DNA of 64,000 nucleotides from assembly GCA_029582265.1 (NCBI GenBank), contig CM055823.1, positions 1,054,001-1,118,000 of the forward strand, written 5' to 3'. Within the stretch, counting starts at the first letter, position 1. Each line of letters starts with the position of its first letter. Under the pieces are notes generated by a model, which was given only the letters and a program-made list of their open reading frames with translations, was not told the origin of the DNA and searched no databases. This stretch comes from Zoroaster sp. YZ-2022. Lineage: Eukaryota > Echinodermata > Asteroidea > Forcipulatida > Zoroasteridae. Below are positions 43,068 through 53,607 of this stretch, one piece after another. The position numbers and the translations under genes were made by a program.

Positions 43068-43268
43068 TAGACCAAATTCTCCATACATAAAGTATGGTGA
43101 CTAAGAGAAGCCTCACAAATCAGGCAAACGTTTATACCCCTATGTGAAATAGTCGTTTAAAACACAGCGCGGCAGATTCATAGCAAAAATAAAAGATCAA
43201 AACATCAAAATGCCGACGCGCGGGTCTGATGAGGCGACGCACGCCGAGACCAGAAACAAGAGACTTTT
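43068..43268. repeat. Dispersed repeat, copy of 14,545 to 14,755
   Basis: Same order: ATAAAGTATGGTGACTAAGA, CAAACGTTTATACCCC, AAAATGCCGACGCG, then GAGACCAGAAACAAGAGACT. Confidence 0.6.
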
Positions 43269-43544
43269 GTGGGTCTGATACACTATGCAAATGCTTGACA
43301 GATTTAACAAGATCTTACTAAGTGTTAAATGTTGAAGTATCCTATGAGGGGAATTGTATACAAAATATAATAATAATCAAAATCGTGCTCATAATAGTTT
43401 TTAATTGAGGGGAGCTTCAAGTCAGACTGTATCTCAAGACATTGTAGTCCAGGTTATTCAGACGTCATGCTCGTTCTTCGTAAACCAGACAATATGAAAA
43501 TTGTCATAAGTAATCATAAAAATGAGGCACATTCTCCACCAGTC

Positions 43545-43760
43545 TGGGAACTGAATTCCGGATCTCAGGCAAAGGTCCCGAGGATTTCCATATCACCACT
43601 TCCTCCTGTTTAAAAAATGATACGTTTGATTTTAATTATAACCTTAGAATGGATCCTGTCAAAGTAACAAAGTAAACAACAAAAATCTCATTGGGAATTG
43701 AACCTAAGTCCTTTTGGGCAAGAGTCCTGAGGAATTCCACTTGGCCACTTCCTACTGTTA
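43545..43760 (-). mobile_element. Pair of tRNA-like sequences
   Basis: Minus strand: AGTGGCCAAGTGGAATTCCT + CAGGACTCTTGCCCAAAAGG + ACTTAGGTTCAATTCCC (43,757 to 43,690), and a sister at 43,612 to 43,545 ending GGAATTCAGTTCCC. A-box-like GTGGCCAAGTGG and B-box-like GGTTCAATTCC spacing suggests Leu/Ser-type tRNA-derived heads. The ATTTTAATTATAACCTTAGAATGG spacer is partly repeated. A weaker third motif is at 44,165 to 44,215. Confidence 0.4.
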
Positions 43761-44251
43761 ACAAATTGTTGTCTTTGATTTTAATCTTGAGAATGGGCAA
43801 GGTTAAAAACAAAACCACCAAGGACCTACTGGGCAGACCATGATTGGGGGTTATTATTTTAATTTTAACTTTTTTATATTCTTCCCCCTCAAGACATGTA
43901 CAGGCCTATTAGAAACAAGACTAAATCATTAATTTAAATTAAAAAAAACTGATAATTATTTCTAATCTCCCTGGCCTGTACATGCCCCTGAAAGTTTTGG
44001 TTGAAGGGCGCCCTCTGTTGTCAGTATATAATAATGGTTCTTTGAGTCCATATGCACTGAAGAGACATTTGATGGTTATGTGATTATGTGCCCATAGGGC
44101 ACGATTGAGAAATTTGCACGTGAATTTATTTATAAACAGTAGACCATTTCAAAGTAAAATGTTTTACTGGGGCTTGACAAGAGTCCCAAACCCTTCCACT
44201 GGACCGCTTGGTCCACTGAAGAAATTAATTTAATTTAAGTTTAATATTAAA

Positions 44252-45444
44252 GGGACAATATCGTAACGATCAACAGGGCATGGAATCGGAGTGCTAGTTT
44301 TAGATTAACTTAGTGACTGGAAATAATATAGCACATGATAATGTCATAGTAAGCTTGACGCTGAGCCATAGAGTAATTGTGCAACGGCGCACCCAGGATT
44401 TTGTCTTAGGGGGGGGCTCAAAGAAAATTTTACTGTCACAAATCAACTAGGCCTAGTATGTATATGTACGTATGTATGTAATTTTGGCTTGTATGTATGT
44501 ATAATATGTATGGATGGATCTTCCCATTAGGAACTCGGTAACCTCCCATGGAGGGGCATAAACGCCAAGCTGGCAAGAGCCAATCTCACTCACACACAAA
44601 CATTAGTGTATCGTCTATTACGAACTGCACAAATCAATCAATTGTGATTCAGTAACTACCTACTTTCCATCAATGGGCGGCAAATTCCATGAACAAGTGG
44701 GCGGCAAACCGGCCAGATCCTACCGGTAATCTTTTTCTTTTTTGTTGTTGCTAAAACGGTGTCACATAATAATTATTTATATCAGATTACTGTTAAAAAA
44801 TAAAATTAAAACCCTAACCTGGGCATGTATGTGATGTGTAATTTGGAAAGGGTAGGATTGCAGGCCTTTTTAATGCCCTGCACATAGCCGAGTTAAAGAA
44901 AAATGGAGAAAAGGAAGCAACACATGATAAAATAAGATTGGATCTGGTCGTTGCACCAGAGTTACATGTTCATGCATATTCATTATACAACATCTAAAAA
45001 TAAATCATTGTGGGTAAACAAAATGTATTACTTTTTCCTTACACTTGTCCGGCATTCCCTTGAAAAGGGGAAAACACTTAAATTTGAAAATGCCGGAACC
45101 ACGTAAAATATATTTTTAGCCCGGACAAATTGGCACGTTGGTTTCAAATGTTTATGTTATTGTTGCAAATTTAAAGAATTATAGTGAGATTTCATGAGAC
45201 ATAATAAATACTTTATAAGAAAGAAGAAAACGCGAGTGGCAGAAGATGAAAAGAAATCCACCCTTTCTCCTCCCCTCTCTCTCATTTTTTTCTTTTTGTC
45301 CCTTTTTCGTAACTTCGGGGGCCTGGTTTCGAGGCCCCCTTGGGTGCGCCGTTGTAATTGTGTTCATGTTAAACTAGGACACCGATTTCACGTTCGTGTT
45401 AAAAGTTTGCTCTGATCTGATTGTGACGATATTGTCCCTTTAAT
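44252..45444 (+). mobile_element. MITE-A split by a hAT-like insertion
   Basis: The left part 44,252 to 44,381 (AAAGGGACAATATCGTAACG ... GAGCCATAGAGTAATTGTG) and right part 45,355 to 45,444 (TAATTGTGTTCATGTTAAAC ... GATATTGTCCCTTTAA) rejoin to a normal MITE-A when the insert and one TAATTGTG are removed. Confidence 0.9.
44382..45354. mobile_element. hAT-like non-autonomous transposon, 973 bp, 8-bp duplication
   Basis: The terminal inverted repeats CAACGGCGCACCCA / TGGGTGCGCCGTTG are perfect over 14 bp and flanked by exact TAATTGTG repeats (44,374 to 44,381; 45,355 to 45,362). An 8-bp duplication with CA..TG ends is the hAT signature. Subterminal G8/C5 runs resemble those of the 11,510 element. 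No transposase frame; a GTATGTAT-rich stretch lies at 44,457 to 44,515. The short frame at 45,179 to 45,367 is not supported. Confidence 0.88.
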
Positions 45445-45660
45445 AATAATAATTAGCGATTTTTATATAGCGCATAACACATAGTTATAAAACATGTCCC
45501 TATGCACTGTACATGTCCCTAAACCAAACGAATAGACACGGTGAGGCCTGTATACAACAAAATCACTAATGGGACCTTCTGAAAGTTAACTCAGGGAAGA
45601 GTATTGACACATTATTTTATCCAGACATTGAATGAAATTGCCAGTATTAGGATTTGAAGC
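45445..45660. repeat. Possible SINE tail region
   Basis: TAATAATAATAATTAGCGAT + TTTTATATAGCGCATAACAC resembles the ATT-repeat end plus adjacent body common to invertebrate SINEs, in inverted orientation. The head is not seen. Confidence 0.35.
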
Positions 45661-45769
45661 TTTATGGAACATGAAGTTTGTGCTGTTGTACTCCGGCCCT
45701 GTACGTCTGGGTACACGTGTACATGATTGTATGTGTGCGTGCTACCTGTGCAGCGCGTGGAGAACCGAA

Positions 45770-45971
45770 CATTAGCGTAACTAGGGTTCCATTTTCAGGG
45801 GAACTAGGGGTGCACCACTTTATCAAGGAGGGCATGTCAATCCTTGAACATTTTGTATCCTGCAGCCTCAAATGGGGGACCTATTTTCAAAAATTCTGAA
45901 AGGGGCACCTGGGGCACAGACTCAGCAGGGGAGGGACACGTCTCCGTTCCCTCCATATAGTTACACCACTG
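45770..45971. mobile_element. hAT-like MITE remnant
   Basis: Left CATTAGCGTAACTA and right TAGTTACACCACTG are imperfect inverted repeats of the CAGTGGCGTAACTA type. The interior has GGGGCACCTGGGGCAC. No target duplication recognised. Confidence 0.45.
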
Positions 45972-46636
45972 AATTAACTTAACGCATTAAGCTTTCATTG
46001 TCAGCCCAAGAGCTAAGTGTCCACGGCAGCCAATTAAGGTGTGAAGGAATTTGTTCAAACTCAAAAATGGAAGTTTTCAGAGTTATGGATAAAGAATTTT
46101 GTCCGGTCGGCCTGCCTGTATTGAACAATTAGGCTATTCCTGAACGTAGACATGGTTTCATTAATATTGTTATCTTCCCGGTCTATAATGTAGTAATGTT
46201 CCATTGAGCATGCCTTCAACTTGTCACGATGTTAATTGTCATTTAAGGAATTGTCCATAATTAAAAAACGACTTAGTTTTCAGTTCCGGTATCCATCGCG
46301 AGAGGGCGGTATATACGACCACTTGTCAAACAAAATGGCACCTATACATTGAACAATTAAAAAACGTCTTTCTCTACGGTAAAAACTAACGTTCTTCATC
46401 TGTTGAATGCATCTGTAATGCGGGTAAGTTCATACAGAAATAGTTAAGTTTCCATGAGCTTTTGTGATTACACAGCAAGAAAGGTGTTACCGCAATAACG
46501 TTAGGCGGCGTGTTTAACACTCTGCCATGTGGACCTAGTCCTAGACTTTCGCGTTCGGTATGGGCTAACAACATGGCTAATGCAACAAGCAGCATGACTA
46601 ACAAAGTAACATGACTAACGACGTTACGGTTAGCCA
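45972..46636. other. No gene seen
   Basis: A possible plus-strand donor (GCGG|GTAAGT at 46,425) has no convincing exon before it. The minus-strand frame at 46,386 to 46,637 is unsupported. Confidence 0.35.
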
Positions 46637-47640
46637 ATATCCTTAATTTACCCTAAATGACGCACCTAAGGTAATATAATCAACTGGACGGTAACTTACA
46701 AATGAAATTAGCAGTTTGGTGATTTAGTTTGTTTCAGGGAAGGATTCTCTTGTAAAATGCTGAATTTCAATGCATGATCATACGAGTGGACGTCTTGAGC
46801 GCCGTTTTTTGAGACGCACAGAGGCTAAATCATAATTGTGGTCATCAGAAAATTCTTCCTCCATGGTATAATGACTCACCCCAAACTGTTAAAGTTGATG
46901 GGGGCACAGAAAATGTACCCAAGAAGAAAAACAGTTGAAATCATATTTCATCTTATTCCAGATGGTTGTAAAATTGTTATTAAACTTGAAAATAAACATA
47001 TTATTTTCGATTTTTAAAATAAAATGGTATAATTTGGAGAAGCTCTCAAAACTTTATTCAATATTCTTAAAAGACCAATAAAATGGAAGGTGGTTAAATT
47101 TTTTGCAAAAAGTACTTTAAAACTTTGAAATGTGTAAAAAAAACTAAAATTGCTGTTAACATTTTGTCAAATGAAAGATTTCTTTTCATAACCATGATAT
47201 TAATGTTTCATTTTCTCAATAATTTTCCACCATCAATGGAATAAAACACCAACGTATTAAGTAGTCTTCGCTCACTTCTTTCTATATAGGAATGTGTCCA
47301 TTTTGATGATCAGTATTTCTTTAAAAATCATTGCAAATGCAAAGCATTCATATATTTTGGTTTCCACAGACAACAGCTTGTTGACTCGCATAGAACAATA
47401 AAATCACAGATGTTCGTGAAAAAAAGATTGAGGTCATGTAAATCTCTTACTATATGTATCTAGTAAAATCAGTGGTTAAACAACTTTTTCCACTTTCACA
47501 AGCACTAACTTTCCAGTAGGCTAAATCATACAATTTCACTATAATTTTTATTTCTGTAACGAGCACGACTTAGATAAGTTTATGCAACCAGTAATACGCC
47601 ATAAATTTGTAAGTGCGGTGAATTGCGTACATGGACGATA
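46637..47640 (+). repeat. ~1-kb dispersed repeat, copy 2
   Basis: Collinear with 12,645 to 13,650; see there. Scattered substitutions and small indels, including insertion of a CTAAATCATAATTG segment near 46,822. Confidence 0.75.
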
Positions 47641-47995
47641 CATGTATAATACTTTTATGTTAAAAAAGGAAATAATGTAGAATACAACCGCTACTTTTCT
47701 GTCCAATACATGTTAGCCCCACTAATGTTAGTTAGCTATATAGTATAACACCGTATTTTTAATTTTTTTCCCCAAATTTGTCAAGTTATATGTAGGCCTA
47801 CATCAAATTGAAGCTCTAGTTGAGAGAAGATCAACGGTGCAATTTGTTTTTGAATACCTCTTTCGGTTCTTGATATATGACTTGTTAAAATTTGTAAAAT
47901 CATTACTTCGTGTGCCGCTGATTTGACCATCAAAGCATTTATGGTAACTCATTTACACATAAATGTTAAGTTATTCATCAAACTGAAGCTATTAA

Positions 47996-48127
47996 CCCTC
48001 CTACACATGGAGGTCACTCCGATCCACAAAATTCTGCTCTTGAGCAACCTTCAGTACATACATGTACACTGTATAATAGGGTTGTCAAACATTGATGGAA
48101 GGAACAAATTAGCCGAATACTAATTAA
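47996..48127. mobile_element. piggyBac-like end fragment (CCCTCCTACACATGGAGG)
   Basis: TTAA then CCCTCCTACACATGGAGGTC, CACTCCGATCCACAAAATTC, TGAGCAACCTTCAGTACATA. The same sequence occurs inverted at 56,965 to 57,044. The left ~25 bp also match the 65-bp array unit at 54 to 56 kb. Confidence 0.65.
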
Positions 48128-48483
48128 CCCTCCTATAGGTTTAACACTCAAAGACACTCAAAATTTGTATGTCTCTCTTAACCCATTGACTTTGTGCAGT
48201 GCACTCAAATACATGCAAGCACATGTGGCTGTGATAGGAGGTCAAACCCAAAGACACTAAACATTTGTATGTAACTCCCAACCCATTGACTTTGTGCAGT
48301 GCACTCAAATAAATGCAAGGACATGTGGCTAGGCTAGGATAAACCAAAACCACTGACAGTACATACACAGCTCTGTGTGACTCTGTGGTTTGACCTACCA
48401 ATTGGCAATGCAACAAAAATACCAAGGCGATTGTTCCGGGTGCCATGCTGACTGGGCCAAATTTCAGCATGGGCATAGGAAGG
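48128..48483. mobile_element. piggyBac-like MITE with internal duplication
   Basis: It lies between TTAA (48,124) and TTAA (48,484). Ends are CCCTCCTATAGG and CATAGGAAGG. The interior has a ~100-bp direct duplication (AAAGACACTCAAAATTTGTA at 48,150 and AAAGACACTAAACATTTGTA at 48,250), absent from the sister copy at 58,547 to 58,799. Confidence 0.8.
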
Positions 48484-48514
48484 TTAATAGACAAAACTTA
48501 CCGATACTGATACG

Positions 48515-48972
48515 GTGGAAAGAATGTCGTATACGACCGCCACTTTTTAAGGTTTTTGGGGGAATATTTTTGCAACCACTAACCAGTAAAAAAATGATTC
48601 TATCGATTTTTGGGGGTACAAAAACCGAAATATATCTTTAAAATCCACTTTTATGATGGTTTTCAGATTTTATTTCCATTCTAAAAAAAAAAAAACCTTC
48701 CCTTCAGAAAATAGGAGGAACCTACATGTAGTTGCCACTGCGCATGTACAGTGACCGTGTTGGTCACTAACGGGGAGTTAACAAGATCATCAGACTGACA
48801 TGACTGAGGAAATCATTGTACCAAAAATGCCCAATTTTTCATGAAATAAATATCCTGGAATAATTTGAAGAACATGTCTATCATCATCCATATGTTCTCC
48901 ACCTTACTGGGTAGGTAAGATTACATTATTGGTTATATTGAATGAGAAAAAGTGGCGGTCAGATACCCGATA
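48515..48972. mobile_element. MITE with GTCGTATCCGACC ends, copy 3
   Basis: GAATGTCGTATACGACCGCC ... AGTGGCGGTCAGATACCCGA. It contains the uninterrupted equivalent of the palindrome insertion site (TTTCATGAAATAAATATCC near 48,840). Confidence 0.8.
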
Positions 48973-49865
48973 CGGTTTGTTAAGTTATTTTTTGATGAGT
49001 GTGCATTCTAAATTTTAGACTCATTTCTTGACAGACCGATCAACACGATGCCACGTTCAACAGGGAATAGTCAAGTTTGGTCCCTTTTTTAGAAAAAGGG
49101 GCCCAAATTGGTCAAATTCATTCTTTCAAGAAACAAGGTTTATGGAAAGGTTTATTGACATTTAACTAAAAGTTCATTGTGATAGAAACAAATTAATATT
49201 CAAGTTCTGATTTTATATTCATAATATTTTGCAGTTTGTTAGTTTCATAATATTAAATATTATTTTAGTATGCAAAATCATGTCCTTATTCAAAGCCAAC
49301 ATGACGTATGGGATATCCTTATTTAGAAGGCAGGGGCGCGGCAAGGCGCAAGCACATGAATTGTTTTCCCACAACGGGTTAGTTCCGCCCACATGACCTG
49401 TGATCGACCAATGACATTATTCAAAACGTGTTTTGTGACATGAACATCCATGTCAACTATATACGCATGCGCTCTGATCACACCCACACCAGTGATCATT
49501 GTCTTCTGATATGATAGTCACGCCTGACACAGTCACGTGTGAGGCCACTGTAGCTGCGTGATGGCGTGCGCGGGTGTGATCAATTGGGTTTTATTTTGTA
49601 CACTTACCACACAGTCTGTGCACACGTCAAATTGCTGTCATAAAATTGTTGTGTGCGCAAGATGATCTAAATTAAAATGGCCGCCTTCATTGAAATCTGG
49701 GAAAGAATGTCAAAGCCAACCATCACTCGTGCACAATGTCTATTGCATGTGTTTTAGCAGATGACAAAATGGCCAACAGTTCATTTGATGTGCATACATT
49801 CATTGCTCAAAATCTCCCAAAATATCATTTTCCATTCCTCACTTGACTACATTTTTATTTCACAG
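48973..49865. other. No gene seen
   Basis: A moderately GC-richer stretch (49,320 to 49,690) with GATGGCGTGCGCGGG and AAATGGCCGCC. No promoter or exon could be assigned. Confidence 0.35.
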
Positions 49866-49951
49866 ATTCAGTTGGGAAGAAGAGACAACAGAATATTCTT
49901 GTTTCTGTCATCATTGACCATGATGACATGACAGAGATGCTGTGTCTGTAC
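49866..49951 (+). CDS. Uncertain CUB-like segment ending in an in-frame stop
   Basis: After a good acceptor (ACATTTTTATTTCACAG) the phase 1 frame reads SVGKKRQQNILVSVIIDHDD then MTEMLCLYY and TAA. Residue pattern N-I-L-V-S...L.L-Y-Y is CUB-like. No acceptable donor exists before the stop, and the next exon starts only about 25 bp later, so this may be an alternative terminal exon, a dead duplicate, or chance. Confidence 0.25.
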
Positions 49952-49975
49952 TATTAATAGGATCATTGTTTTCAG

Positions 49976-50077
49976 ATCAACCAACAAGCGACAGCTACCA
50001 CAGCTCGTCAGCCTTCAACAGTCTTGCCATGAAAAACATGAAGGTCAACCAGTTTCATGTCTTTTATCATGTATTAG
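49976..50077 (+). CDS. CUB-like exon (phase 1-1)
   Basis: The acceptor GATCATTGTTTTCAG and donor ATTAG|GTAGGT bound 102 bp. Phase 1 reads QPTSDSYHSSSAFNSLAMKN then MKVNQFHVFYHVL. The S...F.S-L-A-(M)...... F-H-V-F-Y end matches the last CUB strands. Phase 1-1 joins the 50,978 exon. A phase 2-2 frame is also open, so the reading frame rests on the CUB-like pattern and the phase chain. Confidence 0.5.
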
Positions 50078-50104
50078 GTAGGTTCACAGTTGTACCATGT
50101 CTAA

Positions 50105-50430
50105 GTCTACGGTTTTTGGTCTCTATGCATCATCTCAGATCTGCATGGCAGTATTTGTAGTTTTCTTTGTTTTTGCTCTGAAACGATGTCCAATTGCAGC
50201 CAAAATTGCTGGATTGTACTGTATCTTAAACATCTTTTTCACATAGGGTTGTGAAGCCTTGTCCAATTTGTGTGGCCTCTCTTAGCCACCACACTTTGTG
50301 TATGGGAAATTTGGTCTGGTTCCAATAACCGTATTTATCACTTATTTCACTGGTTGGCAAAAAAGAAAGTGTCACCACACCAATTTTGAAGCCAAACTTT
50401 GACCAGAAACCAGAGACTTTTGTTTTGCCT
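50105..50430. mobile_element. MITE with GTCTC...GAGAC-type ends, copy 2
   Basis: CTACGGTTTTTGGTCTCTAT ... GACCAGAAACCAGAGACTTT. The ends are inverted repeats (GGTTTTTGGTCTC / GAGAC..TTTTGTTTT, imperfect). Collinear with 38,190 to 38,520. Confidence 0.7.
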
Positions 50431-50646
50431 AAAAAGGACAATATTGTCACGATCAACAGTGCATTGAATCAGAGTGCTAGTTTTACATTTACTGAAAATA
50501 ATACCCCACATGATAAGGTGATGTTACCATTGCTGCTGCATAAATGAGCCAGTAATTTTTAATCACAGTGTTCATCTTAAACTAAGTCACCGATTCCATG
50601 CCTTGTTGAAAGTCTGCTCTGATCGTGATAATACTGTCCCTTTGAA
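50431..50646 (+). mobile_element. MITE-A, near-complete
   Basis: AAAAGGACAATATTGTCACG + ATCAACAGTGCATTGAATCA ... GATCGTGATAATACTGTCCC + TTTGAA. Directly abuts the preceding MITE. Confidence 0.85.
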
Positions 50647-50977
50647 CAGAATTGGCAATTACCAGGTTATCAATTTCACAAACTTTTATGCAATGCATGT
50701 ATACATGTAAAAGTTACTTGGTGTAAATTTGGTACAAGTATCCATCTTCCTGAGAATGTATTCCAACTGAATTGCTTTCATCTTAGAAAAAAATAATGGA
50801 ATTGGTCAATAATTTTTAAAGGAAAGAGTTCATTTAATCAAAAAGCAAAATCAAAATGTTATAACATTTAAGATTAAAAGGTATCGCCAAAATAGCTAAT
50901 TTGTATGGTTTTTTTTCCCACATCTGCAAGTAGATTCAACCGCCAACAGCGAAAATCACCCATTTGATGAACTGCAG

Positions 50978-51009
50978 GCTCACAGCTAATGGTGCTCACA
51001 ACATTATCG
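50978..51009 (+). CDS. Short CUB-gene exon (phase 1-0)
   Basis: The acceptor TTGATGAACTGCAG and the strong donor TATCG|GTAAGT. Phase 1 reads SQLMVLTTLS. A longer alternative, 50,934 to 51,009 in phase 0-1 (begins IQPPTAKITHLMNC), is open too but does not fit neighbouring phases. The short form joins 49,976 (phase 1) and 57,166 (phase 0). Confidence 0.45.
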
Positions 51010-52477
51010 GTAAGTTTTTCTAAAAGCAAATTATACCCGACTGAAATTTCTGCTTGGATTGTTCTTATTAAAAGCCAATGACAGTTAGTTATAACAATCT
51101 CAGAAAATGGATGAAGGATTTTGGTTTCATTATATACATGTACATGATAAATGAGTGTCACGGTCAAATGACTGAGACAAATGCGTGATTCTTTATTGTT
51201 ATGAGTATTATTTAAACATAAATATCCCCAGTTTTAAGAATTTGAGATTTTCAATTTCAAGTAAAGGAGTAGTATGCTCTTGGAACCCAACCTAGTTTAC
51301 AATGCGAACTGCTCGTTTTTGTAGAATAAATGCATGTAGTGTGTACATGTATTTTTGTAGAATAAACAGTGTGTAGCTTGTTACTAAAGTGTAGTGGGTT
51401 TACCCAAAGTATTTAGATGATTTGTGTAATTCAAATCAACAAGAAGAAAATAATTTTAGAATGTTAAAAGGACCTTGTTTGGTATTTGTTTCAGTCGATT
51501 TATTAGAAATGTTACTTGACAAGATATTAACATGATCATTCCATGAGAGATTCTATCCAAAATACATGTAAATATTATGTTGAATTTGGTGCTTTTTAAC
51601 TCGCTTCTTTGAATTACGAACTTCATGTTATATTTGCTTCTGTGATATTTTAAGTGGAGAGATTAATGTGGTGTGACACGATCTACACGTTCCAAACTAT
51701 GCAGTATAAAGGCATTGAGTGTGTCATGCATTGTGCGTTTATATGTAGCATATTGTGTCAATGTGCTATCTACAATTACAAGAATTATCTTACATGTATG
51801 TCAAAGAAAGGAAGATATAAGCCTGAAGTTTGTGCCACTACTCTGGGGATTGAGATTACTTTTTAAAATGTTGACAATAAATTATTGATGGAGACAGTTA
51901 ACCGACCAAAACTGCACTAACCGTTTATAAAATTTAAATTTAAAGATAAAAGTCTGTAAAACTGTAAACATTACATTGTTCATGGGTGACAGATTTCTGT
52001 TCACTCTGATCAAATGTTAAGTCTGAATTTTAAAAAGTCATTTACGGGTAATTGGAACCGATAAATAGAACCTATATTCATGTACAGTTTATTTCTTTTT
52101 CAACACGTAACATTTCTGTAAAGCAATTATTATATTATTGTGTAGCCCAAATACAATAACTTTTTAATCTAATAAATAGAGAATTAGCTGTAGTATAAAT
52201 GCATCATGGGATAGGCACTTACATGCAGAACTCGTTCCTAGAAAACTAGAGGCAATCTTAAACTAGATACGGGTGAATCATCAGCTGTGGGGAGAACGTG
52301 CAAATGCTAAGGTGCGCATGCAAGATACAGTTCTCTCACTCTGTCACTGTTTTTATTTTTTAATCTGTGGAACAATACATGTACATTAAATCCTGGCTGA
52401 TACACTGGTCTAAATCCATTGTTGGACATCATGTACACAGTATGCTGTGGACTAGGATACTACACGATTTTTCTTGT
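51010..52477 (+). other. Intron sequence, no exon or clear element seen
   Basis: AT-rich DNA with TTTTTGTAGAATAAA twice near 51,320 to 51,365. The overlapping frames at 51,654 to 51,888 lack splice borders. Confidence 0.4.
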
Positions 52478-52481
52478 TTAA

Positions 52482-53123
52482 CCCTAACCTATCCAAATCC
52501 TCAAATATCTTTGCTAAAGTAAAGGATTGAGGTTACATGCTCTTTGCTAAAGTGAGGTTATTAGGCATACTTGCCTTTCCATGGTACATGTACATCCATG
52601 TTTTTGTAGTGATTGCAAGGTCAGTGCTTGGGTCAGTGGACACTGCTCATTTCTCCATGCATGCAGGGAGGGTCCCTGGCCATGTACATGTACATGTACA
52701 TGTATCACAGATTAGAAACACATGTGTGCATACATGTCATGTGCTTGCTTTACTACTGAAGGATTTTGCAGGATTCAGGTTATGTGCAAGCAAGTGGGCC
52801 TAGGGAGTTAGGAAGGATTCAGGATATGTGTAAGCAAATGGGCCTAGGGAGTTAGGAAGGATTCAGGTTATGTGTAAGCAAATGGGCCTAGGGAGTTAGG
52901 AAGGATTCAGGTTATGTGTAAGTAAATGGGCCTAGGGAGTTAGGAAGGATTCAGGTTATGTGTAAGCAAATGGGCCTAGGCAGTTAGGAAGGATTCAGGT
53001 TATGTGTAAGCAAGTGGGCCTAGGGAGTTGGGAAGGATTCAGGTTATGTGTAAGCAAATGGGCCTATAGGGAGTTAGGAAGGATTCAGGTTATGTGTAAG
53101 CAAATGGGCCTAGGGAGTTAGGG
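52482..53123. mobile_element. TTAA-flanked CCCTAAC...GTTAGGG segment containing a 44-bp array
   Basis: TTAA-CCCTAACCTATCC at the left and CCTAGGGAGTTAGGG-TTAA at the right. Between 52,757 and 53,110 lie eight units of GGGCCTAGGGAGTTAGGAAG + GATTCAGGTTATGTGTAAGC + AAAT. The repeated GGGCCTAGGGAGTTAGG is the right terminal sequence itself. Confidence 0.7.
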
Positions 53124-53607
53124 TTAAAGACACAATGAAATAACTTTCACAGGTTTGTTGTAGATATTCAGAACATGTACAGACCATGTGTACAGGTTAT
53201 GTATGGATATATTCCAGTTTACTGATTGTGTGAAACTCACTTTATTCTGATGGTTGTGCAGCCCAATTTAGAAGCAAGCAATCATTTCAGATCCTCACTA
53301 AATATGACACCACATGGGGACAGGGGTTAGTTGGAGGGGAGTGATGGGTAGGGAAGGGATTAGGAGGTATCAATCATGGGGTCCTACCATAATCAGAACA
53401 AGAAACTGCCACCAAATGTTCCCTCTACTTCTAAACTTACAGCAAACAATTTCCATGCTGGAATGCAGCATGATGGATGGATTTTTTGCAAATTTTCCAC
53501 ACAATTTTTAATTGCTTGGTTTTGTTTTGGCAAAAATGCAAAATGCCTACATGTAAACACATGCAAATCTACAAACTACGTACATAAATTGCATGCATGC
53601 TTTAAAA

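Noticed and set aside
53118..53130. Telomere-like TTAGGG
   Set aside because: Single TTAGGGTTAA strings are ends of TTAA-type elements, not tandem telomeric repeats.
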